This document shows, piece by piece, positions 10,650 to 20,879 of a stretch of DNA of 64,000 nt. Source of the stretch: Norana najaformis (Eukaryota; Annelida; Clitellata; Crassiclitellata; Hormogastridae); NCBI GenBank assembly GCA_964023275.1, contig OZ029920.1, forward strand, positions 2,829,956-2,893,955. The letters run 5' to 3'. The stretch's first letter is position 1; every line of letters begins with the position of its first letter. The notes beneath the pieces were generated by a model, which saw only the letters and a list, made by a program, of their open reading frames with translations, did not search any database and had not been told where the DNA came from. Position numbers and translations under genes: made by a program.

Positions 10650-11045
10650 CCTTCATCCTGCACATCGAAAACAAATTAAAACTTTGCCTTCTTGCGTACA
10701 AATGTCTGAACAACTGAGCACCATGCTATCTTGCAGACAGCATCAGGCCACCATCTGATGACCCCAACCGACAGCGAATGCGATCATCAAAGTCCGCCAA
10801 TATATTTGTACCGGCAACTAAGACTAGAATGGGTGATCGGGGTTTTCGGGTCGCTGGCCCTTGCGCCTGGAACAGTCTTCCGGCATCCATTCGGGAGTCC
10901 AAAAGTGCAGGTGAAATTATATTTACTTCATAACTCTTAATAATTGAGCTGACTTTTGACTTTGTATAGTACCATAGAATAAGCCTGCTACTTACTATGC
11001 TATATAAATTGTCGTCATTAAAATTACAATTACTTGCGCCCCCTA
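10650..11045 (+). mobile_element. LINE C-terminal remnant with 3' UTR
   Basis: The plus strand reads HIENKLKLCLLAYKCLN, later PATKTRMGDRGFRVAGPCAW and NSLPASIRESKS, the conserved C-terminus of L2/CR1-like LINE polyproteins. It breaks across frames. The 3' end has GCTATATAAATTGTCGTC. The minus-strand ORF over it is a shadow. Confidence 0.75.
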
Positions 11046-11168
11046 ACGAGCGGGACATAAAATAAGTACTCTAGCTGTACATTGTCAGTGGGAACACGAA
11101 AGAATGGCATTAAACGAGGCCCCATACGCCGAGGCTAAAAAGTTGAAGTCGCTTACACTTCATGACTT
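11035..11168 (+). repeat. repeat shared with 55055-55180
   Basis: GCGCCC.CTAACGA.C.GG, AATAAGTACT, GTGGGAA.ACGA, and AGTTGAAGTCGCTTACACTT occur in order at both sites. In both cases it sits next to a LINE C-terminal remnant (left here, right at 55 kb). Confidence 0.65.
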
Positions 11169-11359
11169 GCACACGACTGACTCTTGAGTCTTCAATGGGG
11201 GAATTCGCTTCTAAATTGATTTCAAATTCATTCACTAGGTGGCTACAGTAATTACATTACGTCACGTTTTCTTGTTCTCGGACTTTTATGTTCTGTTGGC
11301 CTCTGACCGAGATCTGTTCTAAGAGAAAGAAATAACTTTCAGCGCTATCGTAATATCAC

Positions 11360-11400
11360 GAGGCGATGCTTAGACACCTTTAAATCGTATTTTCTAACTT
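11360..11400 (-). repeat. C-type box
   Basis: GCTTAGACACCTTTAAATCG at 11369-11388, directly left of the transposon-like element. Confidence 0.7.
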
Positions 11401-11504
11401 TATACAAAACCCAATTAACGGTTAGTTTCATTTTTTTAAAATTCCGTTGGATTTTTCCTCCAATAACTTCAATCGAAACGACACAGCTTAGTATTACAGT
11501 ATTA

Positions 11505-13352
11505 CACTGTGTAACGAAAATTTGTTTAACTGAATTTTTTTATCTTTCTTGTGTAATTCTGTGGTGCTAATTACTATGGTACTATTTATTTTCACGTAGG
11601 ATCAATATTTTGGTATATACTTAGGTCAAGTTAATTTTTAGATATTCTATCACTAATTATGAAATATATTGGTTTAGTACAGATTAGTGGTTGTACTAAC
11701 TTTACATTTTTTCAAATATGAAGTTTCTGAAACATTCTTGAATAGTCTATAATATACTAGTACTTTGTGGAACATTCCATAACATTGTTTAACATTCTTC
11801 GTGTAGTTTCTCGAACATTCTAGTCGAACCTTCCTTGTGGGTTTATAAAGCCTGCGTTTTGTCTGTCCGACAGTACTTAAATAGCAGTGACAGTGACATA
11901 TCAGTTACCACTATAATAATGTCCTTTAGGCATTGCAAGATAGTAGCTGACTGTTTTTGTTATGTGTGTGGACATGATGTTGATCCGACACAAGTAAAAT
12001 GTACTATTTCGAGAGGCACCTAATATTACATCGCATAAGAGAAGTACTTCGGCATGCCGATTGGTGACCAGGACAAGTCATGGGCACTTCATGTAATCCG
12101 TGGTTGTTGTAAATCTACGCTCGAAAGATGGATGCGAGATAGCCGGAGATATATGCCGTTTGCGATTCCAAGAATCTGGCGAGAACCGACGAACCATCTA
12201 AACGACTGTTACTTCTGCATGGTAGACTTAACTAGTCACAAAAAAACAGAGGATAAGAATAAACTATTTTATCCAAAAATACCATCATCTATTGGACCAG
12301 TAACGCATGATGAACACCTGCCTATTCCGGTTCCTCCAGCTGGTGAATTCACAGATGAATCGGACATCGAAACGTCAGATACATCGGAAGACCAAAAAGA
12401 AGATTGGTCACGGGGAGAACCTCACTTTCCACATCAGCAAGAACTTGCTGATCTAGTCAGGGACTCGAATCTTCCTAAATCTGCTGCAGAACTATTGGCG
12501 TCCATACTGAAGGAATGGAAACATGATGTTCTCGTGCCTGTGAATCAAATTCTGCTTCCTCCACTTCGCATCAAATTAGTATTGATAAAGCAGTTCGTTA
12601 CAGCATCGGATCGCAACGGCGAAACATTTAAAGAACTGCGATCAATGTTCCCCAAGCTATCTGATGCTAAAGTGACGGCTGGAGTGTTTGTTGGACCACA
12701 GTTGAAACAGATGTTTACATCAGAAACTCTATAGAACAAAATGACACAGGTGGAAAAGAGAGCCTGGGGTGTATTTAAGAATGTTGTCGCTGTTTTTCTG
12801 GGTAACAACAAAGCCGAAAACTACGAGGATCTTGTTGAAGAACTGCTTGATAGTAACTGTAGTTTAGGAAGCAGAATGTCACTCAAGCTGCTCTACTTAA
12901 ACTCGCATCTCGACTTCTATAGACCAAATCTTGGGGCTGGTAGTGAGGAACATGGAGAACGGTTTCATCAAGACATAGAGTTGATGGTGGAAAGATATCA
13001 GGGAATGTGGAACGAAGCGATGATGTGAACTTGGTTCGTGAAGACAGTTCTGGTCATAAAAGACAAAAACGACCCAACGTCCACTTCTGAAGTTTTTGGA
13101 CGACTCACATTTAGTAACTGCTTATGTTATACTGTTGTTGTTAGCTCAATATTATGCAAGAACCATGTAATTTCTATGCATGAGTAATAACAGATTAGCT
13201 TGTTTCAATTGTAAACACTTTTTTAGTTTTTATGAACACTTTTGATGTTACACAAAAAGTAATGTGATTTTCGTATTCAGCATGTCAAACTTCATAAAGA
13301 AACATTAAAACAAAAGTGAAACAAAACTTTTCGAAACATCTGTTACACAGTG
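11505..13352 (+). mobile_element. candidate DNA transposon with CACTGTGTAAC inverted ends
   Basis: Short inverted termini CACTGTGTAAC (11505-11515) and GTTACACAGTG (13342-13352) bracket the pseudogene at 11919-13090. Both flanks show TTA (left ...AGTATTA, right TTATCAAA), consistent with a 3-bp target duplication. CACTG-type ends with 2-3 bp duplications resemble the CMC (CACTA) superfamily, but the coding region shows no transposase motif I can name, so the class is uncertain. Confidence 0.5.
11919..13090 (+). pseudogene. decayed multicopy ORF of unknown function (transposon-like)
   Basis: One frame runs from ATG 11919 with MSFRHCKIVADCFCYVCG (Cys-rich start), through GDQDKSWALHVIRGCC, FAIPRIWREP, CYFCMVDLTS, an acidic linker, LPPLRIKL..KQFV, FLGNNKAENY and EEHGERFHQDIE to MWNEAMM. 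It is broken by stops near 12021, 12036 and 12735, and needs a shift near 13028 to reach a natural end (HKRQKRPNVHF, stop at 13090). I recognise this as a repetitive uncharacterised family abundant in arthropod and other invertebrate genomes. Compared with how I remember full members, the central region before LPPLRIKL is deleted. Function unknown; not expressed as a full protein. Confidence 0.8.
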
Positions 13353-13634
13353 TTATCAAATTGAAAATCATAAAATGGCGCGATTGAAAAATCTACCTTT
13401 ACTCTAGGAGTTAATACAGCAGGCTGAACCAGATATTGCAATTAATTTATTCACTTGTTCGTTCATTCATTCAGAGCATTCATATGTCGAATATAATCAG
13501 GTGCATATATAGTTGAATGGATGATCCATAAAATTGTGTCTTGTTCTGATTTACACGGTGGGACAATAATTCACCGTTCCAGCCATCTGTGGCTCCCTCT
13601 GTCCGTTGGCGTGAACCAACTGCGATTGGAAGAA

Positions 13635-13745
13635 GTTTATGTCTAGCGACGCTGTGTCATAACAAAGACGATTAATGTCGCCCTCCGCCTTTATCCAAGC
13701 TCGGGACTGGCGCCACTCGATTTAAGGCAGTATTGGCGGGGTTTG
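13635..13745 (+). repeat. B-type module
   Basis: TCTAGCGACGCTGTGTCATAAC ... TCGCCCTCCGCCTTTATCCA ... GGCAGTATTGGCGGGGTT. Confidence 0.75.
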
Positions 13746-13909
13746 TAGCCGAACTTTAACATACCCGAAAGCAGCCAAAAGATGTTGGTAGAACTGGATA
13801 ATGTTATTACTGTCAGAGACATGTTTTGATTGCTCTCACTTTCTCACAATTGAACGCTATTTTGTCAAGGATTTCAGTTGTAAATTATAATTAAAAATAA
13901 TTAAAGTCG

Positions 13910-14003
13910 TGCCTTTAGTTGGATGGTGCCAGACCGAAGCTTGGATAAAGGAGGAGGGCGACACTAATCATCTGTGTTATTATTTGTCGTTAAAGAGAAA
14001 CTA
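13910..14003 (-). repeat. B-type module
   Basis: GATGGTGCCAGACCGAAGCTTGG ... GGAGGAGGGCGACACTAATC; inverted relative to the copy 170 bp to the left, giving a local palindrome. Confidence 0.7.
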
Positions 14004-14199
14004 CACGCACATACAGAATTCAAGTTTTTAACGACATTTGTGGGCTGCCACATCCGTTGACGTCGACTTTCCATTAAGGAACAGATGAGGGATGTCAGCA
14101 ACGAACGAAAATAAGAAATATATACTTTTGAAAGAAAAAGATTTAAGTTGTCCAAACAAATGTCTATATTTCAGGCATCACAAGACTAAGGGTAAGGTA

Positions 14200-14530
14200 T
14201 GGTCGACGTCATAAATGTCGTTATTCTGGCGGGAGAAGTTTATTATCTGGAAAGATAGGGGTGCCTTGGCTATGAAGCGATTTCCAAATTTTAAATACGA
14301 GGTGACGAGAGGGCGAAGTGTTAGGGCGGAAGAGCATTTGCCCTGACAGCAAAATATTTCTTCCACCGTAGCAGTCCGACTGTCTTGACTGCCTGACTCC
14401 TGGATCTTGACCTGGAACCGAACCCTTTCGCCTATCGATTTTGTTTTGACTGAGCGCCTGTGAATAAGCTAGTTTCTGCGACTTAGCTTTCGTTGGGCGT
14501 TGCAGAAATCTCGAGATTACGATTACACTA
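14200..14530 (+). mobile_element. L2-like LINE with inverted 5' segment (twin-priming form)
   Basis: The left part (about 14216-14345) is minus-oriented LINE C-terminal coding sequence (SSALTLRPLVTSYLKFGNRF). The right part (about 14385-14527) is the same family's 3' UTR in plus orientation: TCCTGGATCTTGACCTGG, TTGTTTTGACTGAGCGCCTG, ending GAGATTACGATTACAC. In the other copies here (34.3, 42.3, 46.3 and 60.2 kb) both parts share one orientation. Confidence 0.7.
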
Positions 14531-14929
14531 TGTCATTAAACACAGAATACTATTGGATTACTAGCAATCATTGTTTCTGATTAGACACCGTTAAATAGAC
14601 GTATCCGACGATTTATAACCTACTCATCGCGACGCAGTTGTTCAAAAGCCTTATAATGCCCATTGATCATATGTAACAGAAGGTCGACTGATCGACCCTG
14701 GCAGCCACAAGATGTCGCTAAACAAAGAAGAGTTAACAAAGACTGTTCTCAGGATTTTTAAAAACCTAAAACCCTGCAAAATTATTTCCATTATCCACAT
14801 TGAACAGTTTTGCAGTCTAATACAAACTTACTTTTCAAAAATTTACATTTTTATTTTTAAATTTACATTTATATTTTTATTTGATTTAATTTAAAAAGAA
14901 ATTAAGTTAAAAAAACGTCTACGAGAATC

Positions 14930-15165
14930 TATATAATATATTGTAACTTGATTAAAGTATATATTTTGGAGTAAAACGACAGCGAATTCAAAGAAACATC
15001 TAACATAGCCCCAGATGTTCAAAATCGAAATGCGTAAAATCAGAGTAAAGTTGTCATTGGAATTAGAATTTCTGTTCGTCATAGAATAACCACCATAGCA
15101 TGCCAATGACATGTCTAAGCAGCTAAATAATCAAACACCTAATTAAGATCACGTGGTCTGTTCAC
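14930..15165 (+). repeat. D-type dispersed repeat
   Basis: Shares ATTTCTGTTCGTCATAGAAT, AACCA, AATGACATGTC and AATTAAG.TCACGT with 28960-29165; the end portion also matches 24300-24420 inverted. Confidence 0.65.
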
Positions 15166-15385
15166 CATTGACCCGACCTTCTCTCACTCCCTCCTTTCTT
15201 TTCGCATCAGTTAGCCCCTAGTTTCAATCAATATTACTTCATCACTTTAACCCAAACACTTCCCTGAATGATTAGGCCGTTCAATCCACCGATTTCACAC
15301 ACAAACACACACACACACATCAAATCGCTTCATCCGACGTTGTTCGCACTCGGGTGGTAATAGAATTCAATGGAATGTTTGAGAA

Positions 15386-15470
15386 GAAGTTCAGAGGGAG
15401 GATGAGGAGGAGGAAGAGGAGGAGGAAAAAAGGAGGAGGAGGAGGAGGAGACGGAGGAGGAGGTCACTTT
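15386..15470 (+). repeat. (GGA)n purine tract
   Basis: AGGAGGAGGAAG... almost entirely purine for about 85 bp. The minus-strand Ser/Pro-rich frame across it is a repeat artefact. Confidence 0.9.
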
Positions 15471-15639
15471 TATCGTGGAACCATTTCGTCGTTTTAAGAC
15501 ACATCTAGTTCTCATCGATGACTTACTTCGCTCGTGGTTAGCTAGTCCTAGTTTTTTTTCTTTTCGATGGCGACTTGTGGCTGCCAAAGCCGTTCATAGC
15601 GACAACAACTTTCAACACAAACGCTAGTGATTTTTCCCG

Positions 15640-15705
15640 GCTAAATCGAGCTTGATATAACGTCGGATAAATCAATTTAAAGGTGTCTAATGTTGTTAGT
15701 AGTCT
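15640..15705 (+). repeat. C-type box
   Basis: GATATAACGTCGGATAAATC then TTTAAAGGTGTCTAATG: a TATA-like block followed by the hallmark box. Confidence 0.65.
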
Positions 15706-15764
15706 CAATTTTAATGCCTTGCTTCCTATTCAGGGCTTCGCGGAATCATAGGTTTCCAAAGGCC

Positions 15765-15845
15765 ATCGTCATTATTATCATGATTGCTGATGCATTTTTC
15801 AAACGCCAATCAATGGCGCTGAGCAATTGTGAGTGAAGGATTTAG
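15765..15845 (-). mobile_element. SINE tail fragment
   Basis: Its reverse complement, TTCACTCACAATTGCTCAGCGCCATTGATTGG in part, matches the body of the SINEs at 45537 and 41935. Confidence 0.5.
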
Positions 15846-15860
15846 TAGTAGATTTACTAG

Positions 15861-15971
15861 TAGCTCCTCAGTTTAACGACTTCCTACGGCATCAAAGACC
15901 GTTGACGTCGACCTCTCCCTTTTTCCAGCCTTGGGACTGGCACTACCCGCAAACAAGGCAGTGGCGGAGTT
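15861..15971 (+). repeat. A-type module
   Basis: More diverged than most A copies (TTCCTACGGCATC, CCCGCAAACAAGG). Confidence 0.8.
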
Positions 15972-16082
15972 AGGATTCTAGTAATTGGAGCAATACTTAC
16001 ATAATGTAATGTAGAAATATATATCGTTGGAAGAATTGATTTTAAAGGTATCTAAACAGACCCTAATATTATTCGTACTATT

Positions 16083-16195
16083 AGTAGTTCCAATATTTAA
16101 CAACAGCTTATGGCATCAAAGGCAGTTGCCGTCGCCCTCCTCCTTTATCCAGGGTTGGTACTGGCACTACCCCCAAACAAGGCAGTGGCGGAGTT
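16083..16195 (+). repeat. A-type module
   Basis: Preceded at 16035-16060 by a C box (TTTTAAAGGTATCTAAAC) and followed at 16242 by another (CGATTTAAAGGTGTCTATGC), so A and C modules alternate here. Confidence 0.85.
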
Positions 16196-16403
16196 TTAAA
16201 ACATCTATTTCACAAATTAGTTATATATAATATCGCAAAGAAACGATTTAAAGGTGTCTATGCGTAACCTAACGCTCGCAGTACGACGTGTTTAGCAACA
16301 TCGTACACTACCAGACTAAAGGCAATGGCGGAGTTTGTGGCTGCCAGAGCGGTTGACGTCGACCTTATATGAACTCGTTGTCGTAAATGATCGTATCTAT
16401 GAA

Positions 16404-16860
16404 GCAATGATGATGATTCAATCGTTTATTGTCATCATATGATTACAAAGTTCGGTGACAACAGTTCAAAGAATGCATTTAGTATTTAAAGTTCTTATTA
16501 AATAATGCTTGCATTATATTTAAGAATGTTAACAACTAGAAATAACAGTAAAATAGTATGATATATTGGTAGACACAGAATTACAAACTTCTTAAATATC
16601 AACATGTAGTGTAACATTTTTGGTGATTATTGAACCTTTCGTCTGTGTAGATTATTCACTAAACCTTCTTTTATGACAAAGTCAACCATTGTTTTCTGGT
16701 TACTTATAGGCCTGGGCCTAGACAATCAATCAACTTTAGTATCTAAGAACCGAATCAAAGACAATGTATTTCGAACAATGCACCTACAGCAGCAGACAAA
16801 GTCAAGCATTTAAAGCTCACTCATCCACGGCTCAACCAAGACTACCCTGCTTTCTTATAT
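16404..16860 (-). mobile_element. LINE 3' UTR fragment (family 1)
   Basis: In minus orientation it ends CAATAAACGATTGAATCATC, i.e. a polyadenylation-like AATAAA and an ATC-repeat tail. It is colinear over about 400 bp with 38605-39010 (TTTATTGTCATCATATGATT, CAGTTCAAAGAATGCATTT, TTTAAAGTTCTT, CAATCAATC, AAAGACAATGTA). No coding part remains. Confidence 0.65.
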
Positions 16861-17235
16861 TTATTTGAAAGCCATCTCCAACAGTCGGTAATTTGCAAAT
16901 TCATGCCATCTACAAAGGAGAACAACGCTCCTGCAAATTAATATCCAAAACACACAATCATGCAAATTAAACTCTTATCAAAAACCCAATACAAATTTGG
17001 CAATTTCATACACAATAATTTTATTTCACTTTAAATACAATCGAAGGTACTTTCGACACATTGCCAAAGGTCAAGCGTGAGCAAAGGTTGAAGTCAACGG
17101 CCCTGGCAGCCGCAAGATGTCGTTATACATTCCATGCTAATAATTATTGCCTAACAGTGATAGCTCTACAAAATTTCCCAATGAGGTCAACGGCCTTTGA
17201 TGCCATAAGATGTCGTTAAATGATAGGAACTACTA

Positions 17236-17342
17236 CTACTACAACCTCTGCACTGCGTCGCCCTCCTCCTTTAACCAAGCTGGGTAGTGCCAGTACCAAG
17301 CCAGGATAAAGGAGGAGGGCGACATCAACGGCCTTTGATGCA
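17236..17342. repeat. A-type core palindrome
   Basis: GTCGCCCTCCTCCTTTA at about 17249 is answered by TAAAGGAGGAGGGCGAC at about 17307 with a 41-bp loop: two A/B cores head to head, able to form a strong hairpin. Confidence 0.85.
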
Positions 17343-17639
17343 ACTACACATACATCTCTAGTTTCTTTCTGTAATTGTCATCAGTGACAGATTACTATTA
17401 CTAAGACGAGAGCGGCCCTGGAGTCTAAAAAGCCTTCATCGACTTTAACCACCACGGCAGCTGCAAAGAAGTCCTTAGAAACTGGATATAGCTAAAAATG
17501 ACTTCAAATAATGTTAGGTTACCTTTTAGAGTTTTTCCACGTTATCAGTGCCTCTTTTTTCAACCACGAGCTGCAGCTTAGACTATAAACGTTAGGTAAC
17601 GTCGAAATCCATATCACGGGGAGCCATAATAATTACCGT

Positions 17640-17730
17640 GAATTCTATTAATAATATTACGTTACGCTTAGACACCTTTAAATCACTCTTGTTCTATTTT
17701 ATATATAAATTATATACGCTCTTAGGCATT
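17640..17730 (-). repeat. C-type box
   Basis: CTATTAATAATATTACG, TTACGCTTAGACACCTTTAA, then ATTTTATATATAAATTATAT; a near-consensus copy. Confidence 0.8.
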
Positions 17731-17731
17731 T

Positions 17732-17845
17732 AAACTCCACCACTGCCTTGTTTGGGGGTAGTGCCAGTCCCAAGCCTGGATAAAGGAGGAGGCCGACGGC
17801 AACGGGCTTTTATGCCATAAACTGTCGTTAAATGCGGAACTACTA
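17732..17845 (-). repeat. A-type module
   Basis: Directly follows the preceding C box, as at 18684 and 33511 in the same orientation. Confidence 0.85.
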
Positions 17846-17879
17846 GAGCCATTTAATAAAAGTTTGAAGTCAAATCTGT

Positions 17880-18460
17880 GGAAAGATGTCATTTAACTAT
17901 GGAAACTACTAACCGTCGTGCATTTTCGTTCAATCGCTTGCAAACACGTCCACTGCCTTTTGTCTGGATTTGCCAGATCGAATCCTGGACAAAGGAGGAG
18001 GGCGAAGCTAATCGTTTTCGTTATCACGCAGCGTCGTTAAACAGAAACTATTTAATCGCTGACAATTTCACAAACCAAGGTCTATAAGGTAAAGTCGACA
18101 TCAACGGCCCTGGAAGGCGCAAAAATAAATCCAAATACAAATGTACACGTTTTTCTGTTACAACTATATGTCCTTGACCCTGTTCAAATTTCAGTGAATT
18201 TGTTGGGTGAGGTCCTACACCACCGCTGCCCGTTTGAATGGGCGCCTCGCAAATCAAGGTCCCCGTGTAGTGGTGTACTGACAGTGCTAGACGGAGATTC
18301 AAATCTCAGAAATTTAGCCACTCTCTGTATTCCAACCAGAATCCTAACGCTCAGAAGCGTCTTGATGTACGATGTCGTTCAACTCAGAACACTAATGATA
18401 ATTATGTAATACTGCGTTTGGACACCTTTAAATCGCTCTTCACGAGTTATATACTTCTCA
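17880..18460 (-). repeat. long higher-order repeat copy 2 (matches 3100-3720)
   Basis: Includes the B module 17941-18051, the TTTCAGTGAATTTG block, GAATGGGCGCC, AAGGTCCCCGTGTAG and the box TTGGACACCTTTAAATCG at 18416. The GAATGGGCGCC section reappears inverted at 18830-18985. Confidence 0.75.
17941..18051 (-). repeat. B-type module
   Basis: GTCCACTGCCTTTTGTCTGG ... GGACAAAGGAGGAGGGCGA ... GCAGCGTCGTTAAACAG. Confidence 0.75.
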
Positions 18461-18683
18461 TATTCGATGAAAACTGAACAAAATGTTTCCAATCGATGTC
18501 AACGGCATTTGATGTCATTAGGTGTCGTTAAACAATGGAAACTGCTACTATGTCAGATTCTGGTTTTCTTGCAACTGTATACGATACGAGTCGTTAAACG
18601 TTCGATTCTATTAATAGTAATTAGTTTGCGCTTAGACACCTTAAAATCACTTTTGCTCAAAGTTATACATAAAGCTCACCCTC

Positions 18684-18796
18684 CTACTCCGCCACTGCCT
18701 TGTTTGGGGGTAGTGCCAGTCCCAAGCCTGGATAAAGGAGGAGGGCGACGGCAACGGCCTTAGATGCCATAAGCTGTCGTTAAACTGAGGAACTAC
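18684..18796 (-). repeat. A-type module
   Basis: Nearly identical to the copies at 58616 and 23514, including CTTGTTTGGGGGTAGTGCCA. Confidence 0.9.
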
Positions 18797-18829
18797 AAAC
18801 GAAAATGGACTGCGAGTGTTGGTCAAGGT

Positions 18830-18985
18830 TCCTCTGTGCATAAGAATTTCGCCTACCGATAGCGGCTAAATTTAAGATATTTGAATTTCGAGCTAGCATG
18901 GTCCTTCACCGATACCTAAAATGGTGTGGCGCCCATTCAAAGGGGGAACGGTGTTGAAGTATCTCACTCCATTAATTCACAAAGA
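18830..18985 (+). repeat. inverted partner of 18180-18370
   Basis: Its reverse complement carries TTTGAATGGGCGCC..., AAATTCAAATATCTTAAATT and TTAGCCGCT, the same order as 18225-18330. Together they form a large imperfect palindrome centred near 18.6 kb. Confidence 0.6.
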
Positions 18986-19139
18986 AATGAACGGAGTCGA
19001 TGCCACAAGGTCGTTATAGAAAACCTCCACATTTACATTTACATTTATCTAGTGGCCACCAAGACCACTGACGTCGACTTCATCTAATAGAGACCTTGTT
19101 TTGTGAAATTCGCAGCAATTACTGTAGGTAGGATAGGCA

Positions 19140-19245
19140 GTTTCTGTTTAACGATGCTGTGTTATAACGAAGGTGTTATGCGTTGCCCTCATCCTTCATC
19201 CAGGCTTCGAACTGGAACCACCCGACTAAAGGCTGTAGACGAGTT
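19140..19245 (+). repeat. B-type module
   Basis: TTTCTGTTTAACGATGCTGTG ... CAGGCTTCGAACTGGAACCA. Confidence 0.7.
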
Positions 19246-19294
19246 TGCATGCGATCGAACGAAAATCAGTAGTAGTTTCCATTGTTTTGCGACA

Positions 19295-19520
19295 CATGAA
19301 TCAGGAGAGATTCTGCATAGGGAGGAGTGTTTTCAGTTTTCAGTGGAAGCCAGCGCAGAGAAGGCAAGGGATGAAGTGATGGTTTGTTTGTCAGTTCATT
19401 GAATCATTAATTCAAAGCATTTATATAGCGCCCCATCAGGTAATATACCCAGATGGATAATATAATTGTCGTAATTCTGGAGGGAGTTCATTCCAGAGAG
19501 TGGAGCAGCAATGGCTATTA
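19295..19520 (-). mobile_element. L2-like LINE C-terminal/3' fragment
   Basis: Matches parts of 46590-46740 (GGATGAAGTG, ATAATTGTCGTAATTCTGG, TTCATTCCAGAG, AGCAATGGC), the RC of the LPPELR-type C-terminus. Heavily decayed. Confidence 0.5.
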
Positions 19521-19711
19521 TCAGTTATTATGATCTACATCTATAACACATATTCACGAACTATTTCTTTTAAGGTAAGTTACAGAAGACGCCATCGATT
19601 ATATCTTGCGCGTGCGATATACCTAGAAGTATTACGAATGTTAAATTAGACACCTTTAAGTCGCATTTCAGGTACTTATATATTCCTCATTTTCAATCCA
19701 TCAGCGCGGTT

Positions 19712-19826
19712 AACTCCGCCACTGCCTTGTTTGGGGGATAGTGCCAGTCCCAATCCTGGATAAAGGAGGAGGGAGACGGCAACGGCCTTTGATGCCATAA
19801 GCTGTCGTTAAACTGCGGAACTACTA
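19712..19826 (-). repeat. A-type module
   Basis: One extra A in the G5 run (GGGGGATAGTGCC) otherwise near consensus; C box with TTAGACACCTTTAAGTCGC at 19646 just upstream. Confidence 0.88.
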
Positions 19827-20075
19827 CTATCAGTGCGGTCATGCTAGTTGATGCTAGCACTTGGCTGGGTTAGTTTAACTTAGAATTCATTAGAATTCAG
19901 GTACTAGAGGTTTACTCAAAACAGCCCCATGTGCTCGGTAGGGCAAATTTAGAAAACAGCGGGAATTTTAGACAAAAAAGCTTTTTCAAACTATCGAAGA
20001 AACTAATGAGCTTGTGCCCGTTGGCGCGTGTACGTGTGTGTGCGCGTGTATCTGTGTGTGGTTTATGTTTATAAC

Positions 20076-20195
20076 TTGATAGCTTCGCCCTTGTCGTTTT
20101 TCCAGGCTTGGCACCAGCACCACCCGAGTAGGGCAGTAGGCTTAGGGACACAGTTTAACGACATCTTATGGCATCAAAGTCCTTTGACGTCGATT
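20076..20195 (+). repeat. rearranged A-type pieces
   Basis: CGTTTTTCCAGGCTTGGCAC...ACCCGAGTAGGGCAGTAGG is followed by CAGTTTAACGACATCTTATGGCATC: the 3' part of one module abuts the 5' part of the next, as expected from a broken tandem. Confidence 0.65.
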
Positions 20196-20225
20196 GGAAA
20201 CAATTTTGTACAGTTTTCATCATGA

Positions 20226-20700
20226 TCATAAAAATCGATGGACAGAGAGCCGGTAGGTGTCGAATGTACATGTTATCATCTGTTTCCATACTCTGCGGTC
20301 CTCTGCCAGTTTGCTCAAGCTGTTTGAATCCTTCTGGCACCAATCTTTGATATCGTCCATCCACTCTCTGTTAGGTCTTCCTCGTCGCTCATTTCCATCC
20401 ATAGTTCCCATCATCACAACTTTTAATTTTCTGCTTTTGTCCATTCTGCATAACATGGGTTCGAATAAACCCAGTTTTGTCTCATTGTTGTTTTTATTAG
20501 ATCTTCCTTTATGTTCAATCTTTTACGAACATCCAAATCTGTCACCTTCATTGTCCAATTCGAATGTAATATTCTCCCATAACAATACATTTCGAAATGC
20601 CCGTATTTTATCTTGGTCAGTCCTTTTCTTTGTCCGTGTCTCGCAGGCATAGAGAGCTGCGGTAAACACTGTAGAGTATTCACCATCATCATAGATCTTA
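20226..20700 (-). mobile_element. non-LTR retrotransposon C-terminal fragment, frameshifted
   Basis: Minus strand reads LTKIKYGHFEMYCYGRILHS, WTMKVTDLDVRKR, then after a frameshift near 20450, MLCRMDKSRKLKVVMMG and RRGRPNREWMDDIKDWC. The E-x2-C-x-R-I/L...W and GRP..W.D motifs are the conserved tail after reverse transcriptase in several LINE clades. The shift shows it is dead. Confidence 0.8.
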
Positions 20701-20879
20701 TTGCTTCTTCAACAGTAACGGTTAGTAGTAGTTCCAGTGTTTAACGACATCTTTTAGCATCACTGCTTTTTGAAAACCACTATTTTCCATTAGTTAACGA
20801 CATGGTGTGGATGCCAGACCCGTTGACTTTCACATTTCTTAAGATACAAGATATCGACACATTGGTTGACTCTTATATA

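Noticed and set aside
18467-18763. 98-codon plus frame
   Set aside because: Crosses an inverted C box and A module; composition follows the repeats.
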